A stretch of 64,000 nucleotides of DNA from assembly GCA_016212925.1 (NCBI GenBank), contig JACRDF010000048.1, positions 62,001-126,000 of the forward strand, written 5' to 3'. This document shows positions 52,979 through 62,873 of the stretch, piece by piece (the stretch's first letter is position 1; each line of letters opens with the position of its first letter). A program made the translations under genes and the position numbers. This DNA comes from Desulfomonile tiedjei. GTDB lineage: Bacteria; Desulfobacterota; Desulfomonilia; Desulfomonilales; Desulfomonilaceae. The notes beneath the pieces were generated by a model. It was not told the origin of the DNA. It was given only the letters and a program-made list of their open reading frames with translations, and ran no database searches.

Positions 52979-53773
52979 ATGAATCTCTGCCGCCCCGACC
53001 GCGGCAAGTCCTGTGCGGCCTGCTGCGGTCTTTACAACGTGGCGGACGGTACCAAGGCTTCCCTCACAAAGAAGCTCGGCGCGCGTACTACTCTTTTTGC
53101 CGCTACGGAAAGATCGGCCGAAGCTCTGATCAAATATGAGGAAAGCGTCAGATTGCTGGAAAAAGAAGCGCCCCTGGACCTGGGAATCCACGTCTGCGAG
53201 TTCACGGGCTTCCTGGACGAGGGATGGTTGACCGTGGGCTGTCTGCTGCACCCCCTTTCTCCGGGTAACGGAGGAGTGGATTTCAGAGGTCTGTGCTACT
53301 ACGGCAGCGTAGCCTGTAAGTCATTCTTTTGCCCGGCATGGGAGGCTCTTGACCACCATCACCGGACGATATTGGCCGCGGTGATTGATGACTGGCACAC
53401 CTACGGGTTGGTCGCGACTGATGTGAACTTTGTCAGAGCCGTTTTCGGTCTCCTGGAAAGAGCCCTGGGCTTTGCGTTGGACCCGGAGGTCCTGCTTTCG
53501 TCTCCTGCGGGAGAAATCTTCAAAGAAATCCTTTCCTGGAAGAATGATTGGCCGTTTAGAGGTTCCTCCAAGGTCAGGCGAAGCCGGTACTATTTTCAGG
53601 AGGCTGATGTAAACGGTGCCACCGGCAACGGCTCCTGGGTTGGGACGATCCTGGAAAGCCTGCGGTTCACATTCGACAGCCGGGACGAAATGGACGGGGC
53701 TGAAGCATACGTTGCTCAACGGGTCGCGGAGTTCGTCAAATCTTATCATGATACCGCGCAAAACAAGACATAA
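52979..53773 (+). CDS. Cysteine-rich protein of unknown function
   Basis: 264 residues. At the N-terminus CRPDRGKSCAACCGLYNVAD is a zinc/iron-like CxxCC set; further cysteines at HVCEFTG, VGCLLHP, GLCYYGSVACKSFFCPAW give at least eight, grouped in the first half. YkgJ-type iron-sulfur or zinc-binding proteins have this spread. The C-terminal half has no recognisable domain. ATG 52979 lies behind GGTGG. It starts 45 bases after hbd; functional link is unknown. Confidence 0.55.
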   Translation: MNLCRPDRGKSCAACCGLYNVADGTKASLTKKLGARTTLFAATERSAEALIKYEESVRLLEKEAPLDLGIHVCEFTGFLDEGWLTVGCLLHPLSPGNGGVDFRGLCYYGSVACKSFFCPAWEALDHHHRTILAAVIDDWHTYGLVATDVNFVRAVFGLLERALGFALDPEVLLSSPAGEIFKEILSWKNDWPFRGSSKVRRSRYYFQEADVNGATGNGSWVGTILESLRFTFDSRDEMDGAEAYVAQRVAEFVKSYHDTAQNKT

Positions 53774-53908
53774 TATTAAATACTTATATATCTATATTAA
53801 ATTGATCATTGAAGAATTTGTCCTGATGATGTGGAAAATTCTTGACGCTGATGGGTCGTTCCTGTATTGTTACGTCACCGATCTGTCGGAAAATAGTGTT
53901 TTGAGGAA

Positions 53909-54325
53909 ATGACGGGACTCCGAGCAGGAGCGCCCGAGGAGAGTTTTGGTTTGCGGCTGTCCTCACTCATTACTGGATCTGTGTGTTTGATGGTGGTGGC
54001 CCTGGTTGCCCTGCCGCAGCCCAGCTTTGCGTACATGCCCCCACCCGATCCATGTGAGCTTGTGCCGTTAACCTATGGTCCCCCCCCGGGGCCGACTTGC
54101 GCGGGGCCACCCCCTCCTCCGTTCTGCGGACCCTGCCCCCCGATGAAATGCTACCCCAAGAAAATCGTCGGTCCACCGCCGTGCCCGGTCACGATATGTT
54201 GGGGGCTATGCCCGACTCCGGCGGATTACAGGCTCGCTCCTCCGCCGCCCTGTCCGCCACCGCCATGCGCTCCGCCGCCTTGCCCCCCAAATATGTGCAC
54301 TGCCCCCGGCTGTCTGCCTCGATAA
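53909..54325 (+). CDS. Secreted Pro/Cys-rich low-complexity protein
   Basis: 138 residues. A hydrophobic signal covers about 20-41 (ITGSVCLMVVALVALPQPSF, then AYM). The mature part is about 100 residues, dominated by Pro (many PPPP runs) and roughly 15 cysteines, for example CAGPPPPPFCGPCPPMKCYP and PPPPCAPPPCPPNMC. It resembles a disulfide-linked structural or cell-surface protein. The reading frame is well kept for such biased sequence, and the signal sequence supports export. The start at 53909 has GAGGAA only 3 bases away, so it is uncertain. Confidence 0.6.
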   Translation: MTGLRAGAPEESFGLRLSSLITGSVCLMVVALVALPQPSFAYMPPPDPCELVPLTYGPPPGPTCAGPPPPPFCGPCPPMKCYPKKIVGPPPCPVTICWGLCPTPADYRLAPPPPCPPPPCAPPPCPPNMCTAPGCLPR

Positions 54326-54540
54326 CGACTTCCAGCCAGCCAATCTTGCCGGTATTGCAGTCCTATCCCGAGCCAACCTCACCAGCCATAACTACTTTCC
54401 ATTAAAATCAACTTACTATTGAAAAAACATCATGTGTTGTGTTATTATAACCTCGAAAGCAACTGTTTTTTAATATTTTTGGTCTGTGCTCTGTCCTCAG
54501 GACGAAGCGCAGCCCTTTCCCGTAAAGGCCATTTCGGTTT

Positions 54541-57186
54541 ATGGAAGGAAAACCGCTGAGAAAACAGCCTGTGACGAAGAAGATTCCGCGGTCCCTTGGT
54601 ATGCCCCTAGTCTCGCGCAGGAGCGAGTATCGCGCGATCGTCTTTTTTGCCTTGGCACTGTTCTTACTGCTTTGTTTGGTTTCTTACGATCCTCGGGACC
54701 CGTCGCTCAACGTTTCCACCACGCGCAATCACATATCAAACCTGTGCGGTCTAATAGGTTCGCATGTTGCTGACGCGTTGGTGCAGGTTTTCGGCCTGAC
54801 CGCCCTGCTGATTCCCGTCGGGCTCGCGGTTCTGGGTTTAAGGGCTTTTGTTCCCCCTCGCGCGCCTTCTCGCTGGATTGAAATTTGCTCGGTGTTCCTG
54901 TTGCTCGCCGGAATATCCACCCTGCTGGAGCGCTTCTCACCGGGTCCTTTTCTCAAGTTTCCAGTGCTCCACGCGGGCGGCGCTATTGGGACTTTCCTTC
55001 ATCAATCGTTCTTGAGGCTTGTCGGGAGCGCGGGTGAGGTAGTGTTGAGCCTCACATTGGCTCTGCTGTGCATTCTACAGCTCTCTAAAGCTTCTTTACG
55101 GGGAAGCATCCCAATCATCGCGGCGACATCCAAGATCGTAGGCGGTTACTTCCTGGTGCTTTGGGGAAGGCTCAAGGCCGTTACGGCCGAGCCCCCGTAC
55201 TATCCCGAAGACGAATACGTCAGTGCCGATCCGCCGGCCGTCAGAGAAGATCCCTTGCCTAAAAAGGTGTTGCCCGAGGTGAGTCAGCCCGACACCGCAG
55301 GAATCGAATTCGATACCACCCACATCGGGATCCCCTCCTGGGAACGGATGTCGTGCTTGCCGCGGGAGGGAGCGAGAGCGCTCATATCGAATCCCGATAA
55401 TGGCACCAACGGGACCAAGGCTAAGCCTGTACCGACGGAGGCCGTGGTTCCGAATCCTGTGCCTTGGAAAGCATTGGAGACGGGCAGTGAATCCGCGCGC
55501 AACGGACGCGGTGCGGTGAGCCACCGGGAGTTGGAAGCGGCAATAGACGAATACATAAAGGAAGAGTTGCTGTCCAAGGGCCGCGACCAAGGACGCGCTG
55601 CAAAACTGTGCGCAAAGCCCGAGGGAGGCGAGGCCGATTCAAACGGCAGGCCTATCAGAGTTACCAGGCGAGCTGATGAGCAGATAGCTCGGGCGAACAC
55701 CCGCAAGAACGACCCCTCGACAGATGACAATTTCAAGCTGCCGTCCCCGGACCTTCTTGATCCCCCTCCGAGTTCGACCCGGTCCGTAGATGAAAAGCTA
55801 CTTGAACAAAACGCGGCCACACTGGAACAGAAGCTGCTGGACCTGGGAATCAAGGGAGAGGTTGTGGAGATTCACCCGGGTCCGGTCATTACTATGTATG
55901 AACTGACCCTGGCGGCCGGCATTCCTTTGCGAAAAGTGCTCAACACCGCAGACGACCTGGCCATGGCATTGAAATGCGGTTCTACGCGCGTAGTGGCCCC
56001 TATTCCGGGAAAAGACACGGTGGGCATAGAAGTGCCCAACCTTAATCGTGAGATAGTGTATTTCAGGGAAATTATCGAATCCCCCGCGTTCATGGAGTCC
56101 ACAGCGCCTCTGAAGGTAGCTGTGGGCAAGGGTATAGACGGAGAACCCTTCGCGACCAGCCTGACCCGCATGCCTCACTTGCTCATAGCGGGCGCTACCG
56201 GAACGGGCAAGTCCGTGGGGCTGAATGTCCTCATCTGCTCCTGGCTGATGACCTGTCATCCGGATGAAGTCAAATTCCTCATGGTGGACCCAAAAAAGCT
56301 GGAGCTGTCCTACTATCAGGACATTCCACATCTGATCCATCCTGTGGTGACGGAGGCGGAAAAGGTCCCTCGCGTATTGGGTTGGGCAATACGGGAAATG
56401 GAGAGGAGATACGATCTCCTGAGCCTTGCCGGGGCTAAAAATATCGAAGGGTATAATGAAAAAGTACGTCTGAACGAAATAAAGGTTGATCCCGAAGGTC
56501 CGCCTGCGGAAAAGCTGCCCTACATAGTGATCATTGTGGATGAACTTGCGGAATTGATGATGGTTGCGGCCAAAGATATCGAGATATCCATCGCGCGCCT
56601 CGCCCAGATGGCAAGGGCCTCGGGCATTCATCTGATACTTGCAACGCAAAGGCCTTCAGTGGACGTCATCACCGGGGTGATCAAGGCCAATTTCCCAGCG
56701 CGCTTGTCGTTTCAGGTGTCGGCCAAACCTGACTCCCGCACGATTCTGGACACCACCGGTGCGGAAAACCTCCTTGGCATGGGGGACATGCTATTCCTGC
56801 CGCCGGGAACCGCCAAAATGAGGCGTTTGCACGGAGCATACGTTTCCGAGCGAGAGATCAAGAGCATCGTGGATTTCATAAAAGCGCAGCGAGCACCCGT
56901 CTACTTGCAAGAGATCTCCAAGCAACTCGCCGAAGACGAGTCAAAGATGGCCGCCGGCGACTTGATAGATGACGTAAAGTACGATGAGGCTGTCGAGCTT
57001 GTGAGTCGTTTGGGCCACGCGTCCATCTCTCTGATTCAGCGCCATATGCGCATCGGATACAATCGGGCCGCGCGCATAATCGAGGCCATGGAGGCCGAAG
57101 GCCTTATCGGACCGTCCGACGGTACCAGCCGTCCCCGCGAAGTAATGGCCCGCTCCCTGGCACACATCCCCGACACCCCCGGCTAA
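54541..57186 (+). CDS. ftsK: DNA translocase FtsK/SpoIIIE
   Basis: 881 residues. About four membrane helices lie in the first 200 residues (YRAIVFFALALFLLLCLVSY; ALVQVFGLTALLIPVGLAVL), then a long low-complexity linker. The alpha and beta domains follow near 400-790, with Walker A LIAGATGTGKSVGLN, Walker B YIVIIVDELAELMMVA and QRPSVDVITGVIKANFPARL. The C-terminal gamma winged helix (AVELVSRLGHASISLIQRHM) recognises polar DNA sequences. It pumps chromosome DNA at the septum. ATG 54541 follows AAAGG. The gap before it (54326-54540) is AT-rich. It ends just before palindrome copy B. Confidence 0.93.
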   Translation: MEGKPLRKQPVTKKIPRSLGMPLVSRRSEYRAIVFFALALFLLLCLVSYDPRDPSLNVSTTRNHISNLCGLIGSHVADALVQVFGLTALLIPVGLAVLGLRAFVPPRAPSRWIEICSVFLLLAGISTLLERFSPGPFLKFPVLHAGGAIGTFLHQSFLRLVGSAGEVVLSLTLALLCILQLSKASLRGSIPIIAATSKIVGGYFLVLWGRLKAVTAEPPYYPEDEYVSADPPAVREDPLPKKVLPEVSQPDTAGIEFDTTHIGIPSWERMSCLPREGARALISNPDNGTNGTKAKPVPTEAVVPNPVPWKALETGSESARNGRGAVSHRELEAAIDEYIKEELLSKGRDQGRAAKLCAKPEGGEADSNGRPIRVTRRADEQIARANTRKNDPSTDDNFKLPSPDLLDPPPSSTRSVDEKLLEQNAATLEQKLLDLGIKGEVVEIHPGPVITMYELTLAAGIPLRKVLNTADDLAMALKCGSTRVVAPIPGKDTVGIEVPNLNREIVYFREIIESPAFMESTAPLKVAVGKGIDGEPFATSLTRMPHLLIAGATGTGKSVGLNVLICSWLMTCHPDEVKFLMVDPKKLELSYYQDIPHLIHPVVTEAEKVPRVLGWAIREMERRYDLLSLAGAKNIEGYNEKVRLNEIKVDPEGPPAEKLPYIVIIVDELAELMMVAAKDIEISIARLAQMARASGIHLILATQRPSVDVITGVIKANFPARLSFQVSAKPDSRTILDTTGAENLLGMGDMLFLPPGTAKMRRLHGAYVSEREIKSIVDFIKAQRAPVYLQEISKQLAEDESKMAAGDLIDDVKYDEAVELVSRLGHASISLIQRHMRIGYNRAARIIEAMEAEGLIGPSDGTSRPREVMARSLAHIPDTPG

Positions 57187-57315
57187 TCAGAGGTGAGGAG
57201 ACCTTGGGGGAAACTTTTTTGCTGGAGTTTCCTCCGCTCCCTCTTCAAGAAACATCCGTCTTGCCCGCTGGTTGGCTTCCGCCGACAGCGGAGGCCAACC
57301 AACGGACATGATATT

Positions 57316-57370
57316 GAAGTTTTTGGAGAGGGGTGCGGGGAGCCCCTTTTTACAAAAAGGGGCTCCCCGC
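57316..57370. repeat. Dispersed 36-bp palindrome with T-run, copy B; convergent terminator
   Basis: Positions 57335-57370 are GCGGGGAGCCCCTTTTT, then AC, then the exact complement, so 17-base arms. It lies between the ftsK end and the deacetylase end, so the T-run on both strands terminates both transcripts. Its left flank (AAGTTTTTGGAGAGGGGT) matches copy A at 621-639 with only a few changes. The stretch before it has a second imperfect inverted repeat at about 57271-57300. Confidence 0.85.
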
Positions 57371-57381
57371 AATTCTTTCTC

Positions 57382-58155
57382 CTACGAAGCCGGGTCCATG
57401 CCTTTACAAAGTGCGAGCGCATTCTCTCCTAGAACTTCGGTGTTGTATCCGCCTTCGAGCACCGCGTAGTACCTTCCTTCACAGCGGGTCTCCGCGTACT
57501 TACAGACCGCTCTTCCGATAGTGAAATAGTCTTCGGTAGTAAGGGTACCGCCCCAATCCTGGACATGGCGATCGAACCCGGCGCTGATGGCGATAATGTC
57601 GTATTCGTTGGCGCTCAGCGCGAGATCGACATTTTGGAGGAATCTTCCTCGGTCGTTGTCCTGGATATTCGCCACAGTAACCTGGGGCCTTCCTGTGAAG
57701 AAATTGTTTGTCCCGTCACCGAAATGGAGATCTATGTCCAAAACCAGAGCGCTGAAGATCGCTTTTCGGCGCAGCAAGCCTTCGATGGAAACGGCCACGT
57801 TGTTGAAAAAGCAGAAGCCCCAGTAACTTGCGGGACTCGCGTGATGTCCGGGCGGACGCACAGCCGCGAAAGCAGGCTGGCCCTTCAATGCTAAATTGGC
57901 GGCCAGAATAGCCCCACCAGCGGCCGTTATCGCTGCCTGATAAAGACCCGGATCTGCTTGAATCTCCTTCAGCACCGATCGCGTGTGCACTCGCAAAACA
58001 TCTTCTTCCGACGCGGGCTCAGGCTTCATCACAGGATAGTGTTTTCTCAGGACGGCCATTATGGCAGACACCCGCTCGGGAGTCTCGCAAGAAGCTGTGG
58101 GATAATCGGTCAAGTAGACATCGTCATAAATGACTTGAAGAGGCTTTGCAGTCAT
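57382..58155 (-). CDS. Histone-deacetylase-superfamily hydrolase
   Basis: 257 residues of the HDAC/AcuC fold, zinc-dependent amide hydrolases acting on acetylated lysines or polyamines. RPPGHHA carries the active-site histidine pair, LVLDIDLHFGDGTN the zinc ligands D and H, AISAGFDRH the third ligand, and EGGYN the catalytic-tyrosine-side loop. It has the class II/acetylpolyamine-amidohydrolase length. It follows bioD by 38 bases on the same strand, a chance neighbour or a protein-acylation link. Confidence 0.9.
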   Translation of the reverse strand: MTAKPLQVIYDDVYLTDYPTASCETPERVSAIMAVLRKHYPVMKPEPASEEDVLRVHTRSVLKEIQADPGLYQAAITAAGGAILAANLALKGQPAFAAVRPPGHHASPASYWGFCFFNNVAVSIEGLLRRKAIFSALVLDIDLHFGDGTNNFFTGRPQVTVANIQDNDRGRFLQNVDLALSANEYDIIAISAGFDRHVQDWGGTLTTEDYFTIGRAVCKYAETRCEGRYYAVLEGGYNTEVLGENALALCKGMDPAS

Positions 58156-58193
58156 GGTGAATCTCCCCCGTCCAAATTGGCAAAAACGTCAAT

Positions 58194-58925
58194 TCATTCC
58201 TGTTGTCCCAAGCATTTTGCCACAAAAGCGGAAGGCCAGATCCGAGCCATTGTGTTCGCTATCTCTTCCGGGCTTCTTCGTATTCCCTCTTCAAGATGCG
58301 GCAGCACTGCCACTGGTACGTCCTTCACAATTCCGGCCAGATCTCCCGCGGTAAATTCTTCCTCGGGTCCGGGAATGGGTTCAGTTGTGGAAAGCACTAT
58401 CCCGGCGGTTTCTATTCCCCTTCGTTGGAGAGCCTCCAGGCTCAGCAAGGTGTGATTCAAGGTCCCAAGCCTTGTTCTCCCGACCAGCAGAGTGGGGTAC
58501 CCGAGCCTTTCGATGAGATCGATCATCATCAGCTTCCCTTGGATCGGAACCATGAGGCCGCCCGCGCCCTCCACAATAGTTAGATCCGCATCCTCGGCGA
58601 TGGTCCTGATGTGTTCCTCCAGATCCGACAGGTTAAGCCTGCGACCTTCCATCGCGGCGGCTCTTGCAGGTGAAGCCGGTACGGACAAACGGACAGGAGC
58701 ACACTGATCCAGGGTCAAGGCTCCTTGTGCCGCCAGTTGCAGAAAAACGCCGTCTTCCGGGTAGAGCTTCCCTTCTCGGACCGGGCATCCTGTTTCGATG
58801 GGTTTCACGGCAACGCAGCGAATCCCGCGATCCCGGGCCAATCTGACCAGACCCGCGGCCACCATTGTCTTGCCGACACCTGTATCGGTGCCGGTTATAA
58901 ACATTCCTCTTTTCTTACAACTCAT
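58194..58925 (-). CDS. bioD: Dethiobiotin synthetase
   Basis: 243 residues. FITGTDTGVGKTMVAAGLVR is the BioD P-loop; VKPIETGCPV is the diaminopelargonate-side loop; IVEGAGGLMVPIQGKLMMID the family block with EGAGGL. It carboxylates and closes diaminopelargonic acid to dethiobiotin, using ATP. It lies downstream of bioA in one direction. Its ATG is at 58925. Confidence 0.95.
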   Translation of the reverse strand: MSCKKRGMFITGTDTGVGKTMVAAGLVRLARDRGIRCVAVKPIETGCPVREGKLYPEDGVFLQLAAQGALTLDQCAPVRLSVPASPARAAAMEGRRLNLSDLEEHIRTIAEDADLTIVEGAGGLMVPIQGKLMMIDLIERLGYPTLLVGRTRLGTLNHTLLSLEALQRRGIETAGIVLSTTEPIPGPEEEFTAGDLAGIVKDVPVAVLPHLEEGIRRSPEEIANTMARIWPSAFVAKCLGQQE

Positions 58926-59082
58926 GCCATTTAGCTTTCACACAGGCAGGTATGGCGGTCGGGGCCGCTGTCCCAAGAGGGTCGCCTTAAAGAGTGAGCC
59001 CTGGGTTTTTATTGTGGGTCAAGCTTTCCTGCCTTCGCCAAGCCTCAAGTCTCCACAGAGCCACGATTGGAAGCAAGGAGGC

Positions 59083-60429
59083 TTACTCACTTCCGCATAT
59101 CTCCTTGATGGACTTTGCTGTGGCAGCCACAAGCTCTCGAATTTGGCCGTCGGTAATTGAAAGAGGCGGCATAAGGACCACGACGTCGCCAAGGGGCCGC
59201 AGAATCACGCCGTATTTTCTCACATTCTGTGTAACGCGAGCGCCCATTCTCAATTCAGGAGGATAAGGACTTCGCGTGGCAGGGTCTTCGACAAGCTCAA
59301 TCCCGACCATAAAACCGTATTGCCTTATTTCGCCCACATGCGGAAGAGGCTCTATCTGTTCCTTAAGGACTTGGGCCAACAAGGCGATCTTGGATGGGGC
59401 TTTTCCGAGCACTTCTTCCTGTTCGAAGACATCGAGGCACGCACAGGCCGCGGCACACGCAAGCGCATTGCCCGTATAACTGTGCCCGTGGAAAAATGTC
59501 TTATACTCGGTGTGTTGCCCGAGGAAGGCCCGGTGGATTTCATCAGTGACCAGAGTTGCGGCCAGCGGGAGATAGCCTCCGGACAGGCCTTTTGCCAGAG
59601 CCATCATATCGGGCCGTACGTCCTCGTGCTCACAGGCAAACATCTTGCCTGTCCTGCCGAAGCCTGTGGCCACCTCATCGCAAATGAGAAGGATGTGGTG
59701 TTCCCGGCAGATCTCTTCCAAACCTTTCAGGAATCCTTTCGGGTGAACGATCATGCCGGCAGCGCCTTGAACCAGAGGCTCTACGACCAGCGCGGCGATT
59801 TCATCGACCCGGTTTGTGGCCAGCGCTCGAAAGTGGTCCAGGGATCGGTCGCGGCACTGTTCGGGGGTCAATTCGGGTGAGCGATACGGAAACGGAGTTG
59901 GAATGGTCAGCGTCTGGAATAGCAAAGGGTGAAAAATCGAGTGGAACAGATCAATTCCGCCCAAGCTGACGGAGCCGATGGTGTCTCCGTGATATGCCTC
60001 TGACAGTGTTACAAAGAGCCGCTTCTTCTCATGTCCGAGGTTTTTCCAGTACTGGAATGCAATCTTGAGCGCGACCTCAACCGCGGTGGAACCTGAATCC
60101 GAATAGAAAACACGGTTGAGACCTTCCGGTGTAACCTGCACCAGCTTTTGCGCAAGCTCTATCGACGGAACAGCGGCCAGACCGAGAAGGGTGGAGTGTG
60201 CGACCTTTCCGAGTTGGACAATGACCGCGTCATCTATCTGTGCCTTGCGGTGGCCGTGAACGTTGACCCACAGGGACGAGACACCGTCCAGGTATCTCCG
60301 CCCTTTCGTGTCGATAAGATAGTTCCCGTCGGCTCTCTCGATCACCAGCGAGTCGGATTGCAGCCATTCCTCCATCTGGGTAAATGGATGCCAGATGTAT
60401 TTTTTGTCGAGTTCAGACCAATTCGTCAA
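59083..60429 (-). CDS. bioA: Adenosylmethionine-8-amino-7-oxononanoate aminotransferase
   Basis: 448 residues, class III PLP aminotransferase. [12 protein letters not shown] is the classic BioA start; [20 protein letters not shown] and the PLP lysine in [20 protein letters not shown] are typical. It converts KAPA to DAPA with S-adenosylmethionine as amino donor. The start is read as TTG at 60429, with AGAGGAAG 6 bases upstream. The longer frame to 60504 runs through a dispersed palindrome (60464-60504) and is rejected. bioD follows 157 bases on. Confidence 0.93.
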   Translation of the reverse strand: MTNWSELDKKYIWHPFTQMEEWLQSDSLVIERADGNYLIDTKGRRYLDGVSSLWVNVHGHRKAQIDDAVIVQLGKVAHSTLLGLAAVPSIELAQKLVQVTPEGLNRVFYSDSGSTAVEVALKIAFQYWKNLGHEKKRLFVTLSEAYHGDTIGSVSLGGIDLFHSIFHPLLFQTLTIPTPFPYRSPELTPEQCRDRSLDHFRALATNRVDEIAALVVEPLVQGAAGMIVHPKGFLKGLEEICREHHILLICDEVATGFGRTGKMFACEHEDVRPDMMALAKGLSGGYLPLAATLVTDEIHRAFLGQHTEYKTFFHGHSYTGNALACAAACACLDVFEQEEVLGKAPSKIALLAQVLKEQIEPLPHVGEIRQYGFMVGIELVEDPATRSPYPPELRMGARVTQNVRKYGVILRPLGDVVVLMPPLSITDGQIRELVAATAKSIKEICGSE

Positions 60430-60463
60430 AGTCGCTTCCTCTTGCCTCTTCCAGGAGACGCAT

Positions 60464-60504
60464 ATGCGGGGTGAACCTTTGTACAAAAGGGGGTCTGCCC
60501 GCAT
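60464..60504. repeat. Dispersed palindrome, weaker copy D, just upstream of bioA
   Basis: ATGCGGG (60464-60470) and CCCGCAT (60498-60504) frame an imperfect stem around CTTTGTACAAAAG. The arrangement (GGGG, ACC, T-run/A-run centre, GGG) resembles the other copies. It lies between the flippase-like gene end and the bioA start. Confidence 0.45.
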
Positions 60505-60552
60505 CCCCCTTCAGTAAACTCTGTCTTTTGTTCACCAGGCAACGGCGCAATT

Positions 60553-61605
60553 CTAGGGTTCGGCAAGTCGGGTCTGAGCGCGTGGATCGGTTTCCTCCCG
60601 CGTGCTTCCGGAGAATGCTGAGGAATCGAACCGAAAGTTGCTGGTCCAGTAAGAACTTAGTCCCAACAGCAGGCACATGACCACGCTGAAAAGGTGGTAC
60701 ACAGTGGCAAAAGACACCGCAGAGATTGCTTGAATGCCGAACAAGGTGAGAGCGTAACGCCCCGCGGCATGAAACGTCCCGATAAATCCCGGGGCAGAAG
60801 GAAGGGCCACGCCGAAACAGATGAAGACCTGTATGGTGACGGCCACCAGGAACGGGGCCTCGATGGAAAACGCGAGAAGAACGAGATATGTCATGGTCGA
60901 GAACAGGACCCAAATGGTCAAGCTTAACAAGAAGATGATCACAGCTTGTTTGAAGCTGGCCATAATCCCGAAGCCGTCAAGCAGTTTCTGAAAAATTGTT
61001 CCCAGAAATGCCGCAGCCTTCGGAGGGAGCCAGGAGAGAAGATACGTCACCGCAGCCTGGACCTTTTCCCTCCGCGCCAGAACCAGCAAGACCGCCGCGT
61101 ACCCGATGGCCAGAAACACGAGCATGATTTCCCCAATCGATGTGTAGATCGGAGGTACTTGGGGCGTTGTCCAGAGAATAATTGCCAACAACAAAAGAAG
61201 GCTTGAAAGATCGAAAAACCTCTCCACGATCACTCCGCCGAGGGCACTGGAAAAGGAGCCGCCACTTTGACGAACCAAATACGGCCGGACCAACTCGCCC
61301 AACCGGGCGGGCATTATCATACTCGCCGCCGCCCAGAGGTTGAGAATGTCCCACAAGTCTTTGATGCTCAGGCGGCAAAACGGACGTAAGATCAACCCAA
61401 ACCGGGACGCCCGAATAAACTGGATAAGAAGCATCAGGAACGCGCACGGCAAGAAATAAATGAGCTTCACCTGCCGTACCCCGTCCAGCAGGTCTTTCCA
61501 CGATATATCTTTAAAGGTGATATACAGAAAAACCAGCCCCAACAATGTGCCAAATACGATCAGCAAATTGCGCTTGAGGCTGCTGTTGGTTTTGCTCTCA
61601 TTCAT
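60553..61605 (-). CDS. LPG-synthase-TM/flippase-like integral membrane protein
   Basis: 350 residues with about eight membrane helices and the UPF0104/lysylphosphatidylglycerol-synthase transmembrane pattern: [70 protein letters not shown]. No aminoacyl-transferase domain is fused, so it is the flippase-like half only. It begins with an ATGA overlap at the end of the UDP-glucuronate decarboxylase gene, so the two are co-translated and likely act on the same glycolipid. Confidence 0.88.
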   Translation of the reverse strand: MNESKTNSSLKRNLLIVFGTLLGLVFLYITFKDISWKDLLDGVRQVKLIYFLPCAFLMLLIQFIRASRFGLILRPFCRLSIKDLWDILNLWAAASMIMPARLGELVRPYLVRQSGGSFSSALGGVIVERFFDLSSLLLLLAIILWTTPQVPPIYTSIGEIMLVFLAIGYAAVLLVLARREKVQAAVTYLLSWLPPKAAAFLGTIFQKLLDGFGIMASFKQAVIIFLLSLTIWVLFSTMTYLVLLAFSIEAPFLVAVTIQVFICFGVALPSAPGFIGTFHAAGRYALTLFGIQAISAVSFATVYHLFSVVMCLLLGLSSYWTSNFRFDSSAFSGSTREETDPRAQTRLAEP

Positions 61606-62543
61606 AAGGACGATCCCAGTTCTCTCCTGAAATAAGCAATCGTTTTTTCGAGGCCCTGTTCAAGCGGCACCGTGGGTTCCCATCCCAAGGCCTTCCTGGC
61701 CAGGGAGATATCCGGTTTGCGTCGTGTGGGATCGTCTTTGGGCAACGGCTTATACACTATTGTGGAACCTGTGCCCGGAATCATGCGCATGATCGTTCGC
61801 GCCAAGTCTTCGACAGTAACCTCATGGGGATTTCCCAGATTGATCGGGCCGGGCTCGGAACTGTCCATAAGGCGAATTAGTCCGTCCACCAGGTCCGAAA
61901 TGAAGCAGAATGAGCGGGTCTGAGAGCCATCCCCATAAACGGTGATTTCCTCACCACGGAGGACCTGACAAATGAAGTTGCTTACTACCCTCCCGTCGTT
62001 GGGCAGCATCCGCGGTCCATAAGTATTGAAGATACGGGCAATAGTCACGTTCACATGGTTGTAATCGCGGTAACCCACCATGAGGGTCTCTGCGGCCCGT
62101 TTCCCTTCATCATAACAGGCTCGCGGTCCGACCGGGTTCACGTGTCCGTAATAGGTCTCGGGCTGAGGGTGGACATCAGGGTCCCCATAGACCTCGGACG
62201 TGGAGGCCAGCAAGATCCTGCCTCTGGTTCGCTTGGCCAACCCGAGCATATTAAGGGTTCCGAGCACCGAGGTCTTGAGCGTCTTAATGGGATTGTTCTG
62301 GTAGTGCACAGGGGAAGCCGGACACGCGAGGTGATATACGACGTCGGCTTCCAGAAGAATGGGAACCACTACATCGTGGCGGATCAGCTCAAAACTGGGA
62401 TTGTCCATGAACGGCAGGATGTTCTGCTTGCTTCCAGTAAAGAAGTTGTCCAGGCACAGCACTGTGAGATCTTGGGCAAGCAGGGTTTCAACGAGATGAC
62501 TGCCGATAAACCCTGCCCCACCTGTCACTATTGCGGTTTTCAT
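61602..62543 (-). CDS. UDP-glucuronate decarboxylase (UDP-xylose synthase) family epimerase
   Basis: 313 residues of the extended SDR fold. [18 protein letters not shown] is the NAD loop, [20 protein letters not shown] and [12 protein letters not shown] supply the catalytic S/T and YxxxK, and [17 protein letters not shown] with [20 protein letters not shown] are UXS-type. It turns UDP-glucuronate into UDP-xylose, a building block of outer polysaccharide. Upstream is a 330-base gap before the next sugar methyltransferase. Confidence 0.88.
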   Translation of the reverse strand: MKTAIVTGGAGFIGSHLVETLLAQDLTVLCLDNFFTGSKQNILPFMDNPSFELIRHDVVVPILLEADVVYHLACPASPVHYQNNPIKTLKTSVLGTLNMLGLAKRTRGRILLASTSEVYGDPDVHPQPETYYGHVNPVGPRACYDEGKRAAETLMVGYRDYNHVNVTIARIFNTYGPRMLPNDGRVVSNFICQVLRGEEITVYGDGSQTRSFCFISDLVDGLIRLMDSSEPGPINLGNPHEVTVEDLARTIMRMIPGTGSTIVYKPLPKDDPTRRKPDISLARKALGWEPTVPLEQGLEKTIAYFRRELGSSL

Positions 62544-62873
62544 CAGGGTTCTCCAGGACGTCGATTGCCAATCCGCGGCGGCTTGAATAAATCAGGTCCG
62601 CTTAGAAGGCAAATTAATAAGGCAAAACGTCACATTATCGGAAAGCACTATCTGTGTCAATCGCGGGTGTCAGAACCGTGTAACCCCTCAGTTACGCGGG
62701 GAAAGCCATGGGCGTCAGGTCAGAAACAATGGTAGGACCGGCAAGATGCCGGCGCTACTGGTTTTCTGGGCTCGTTGGCGGGCTGCTGTCCCCATCCGTA
62801 ACTGAGGGTTTACAGAAACGCCGAAAGGGTCAAAAACCTAGGGATGGATTCGGGACTTTGAGACGAAGAAGGC
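62544..62873. repeat. Intergenic stretch with dispersed GTAACC repeats facing each other
   Basis: GTAACCCCTCAGTTACGCGG at 62680-62699 matches the copy at 21994 with two changes, and the opposite-facing GTAACTGAGGGTTTAC lies at 62798-62813. CCGGC-aagat-GCCGG is at 62738-62752 between them. There is no gene. Confidence 0.55.

Noticed and set aside
60430-60504. Longer bioA reading frame starting at 60504
   Set aside because: It runs through a dispersed palindrome; the TTG at 60429 has a good ribosome site and gives the normal BioA start.
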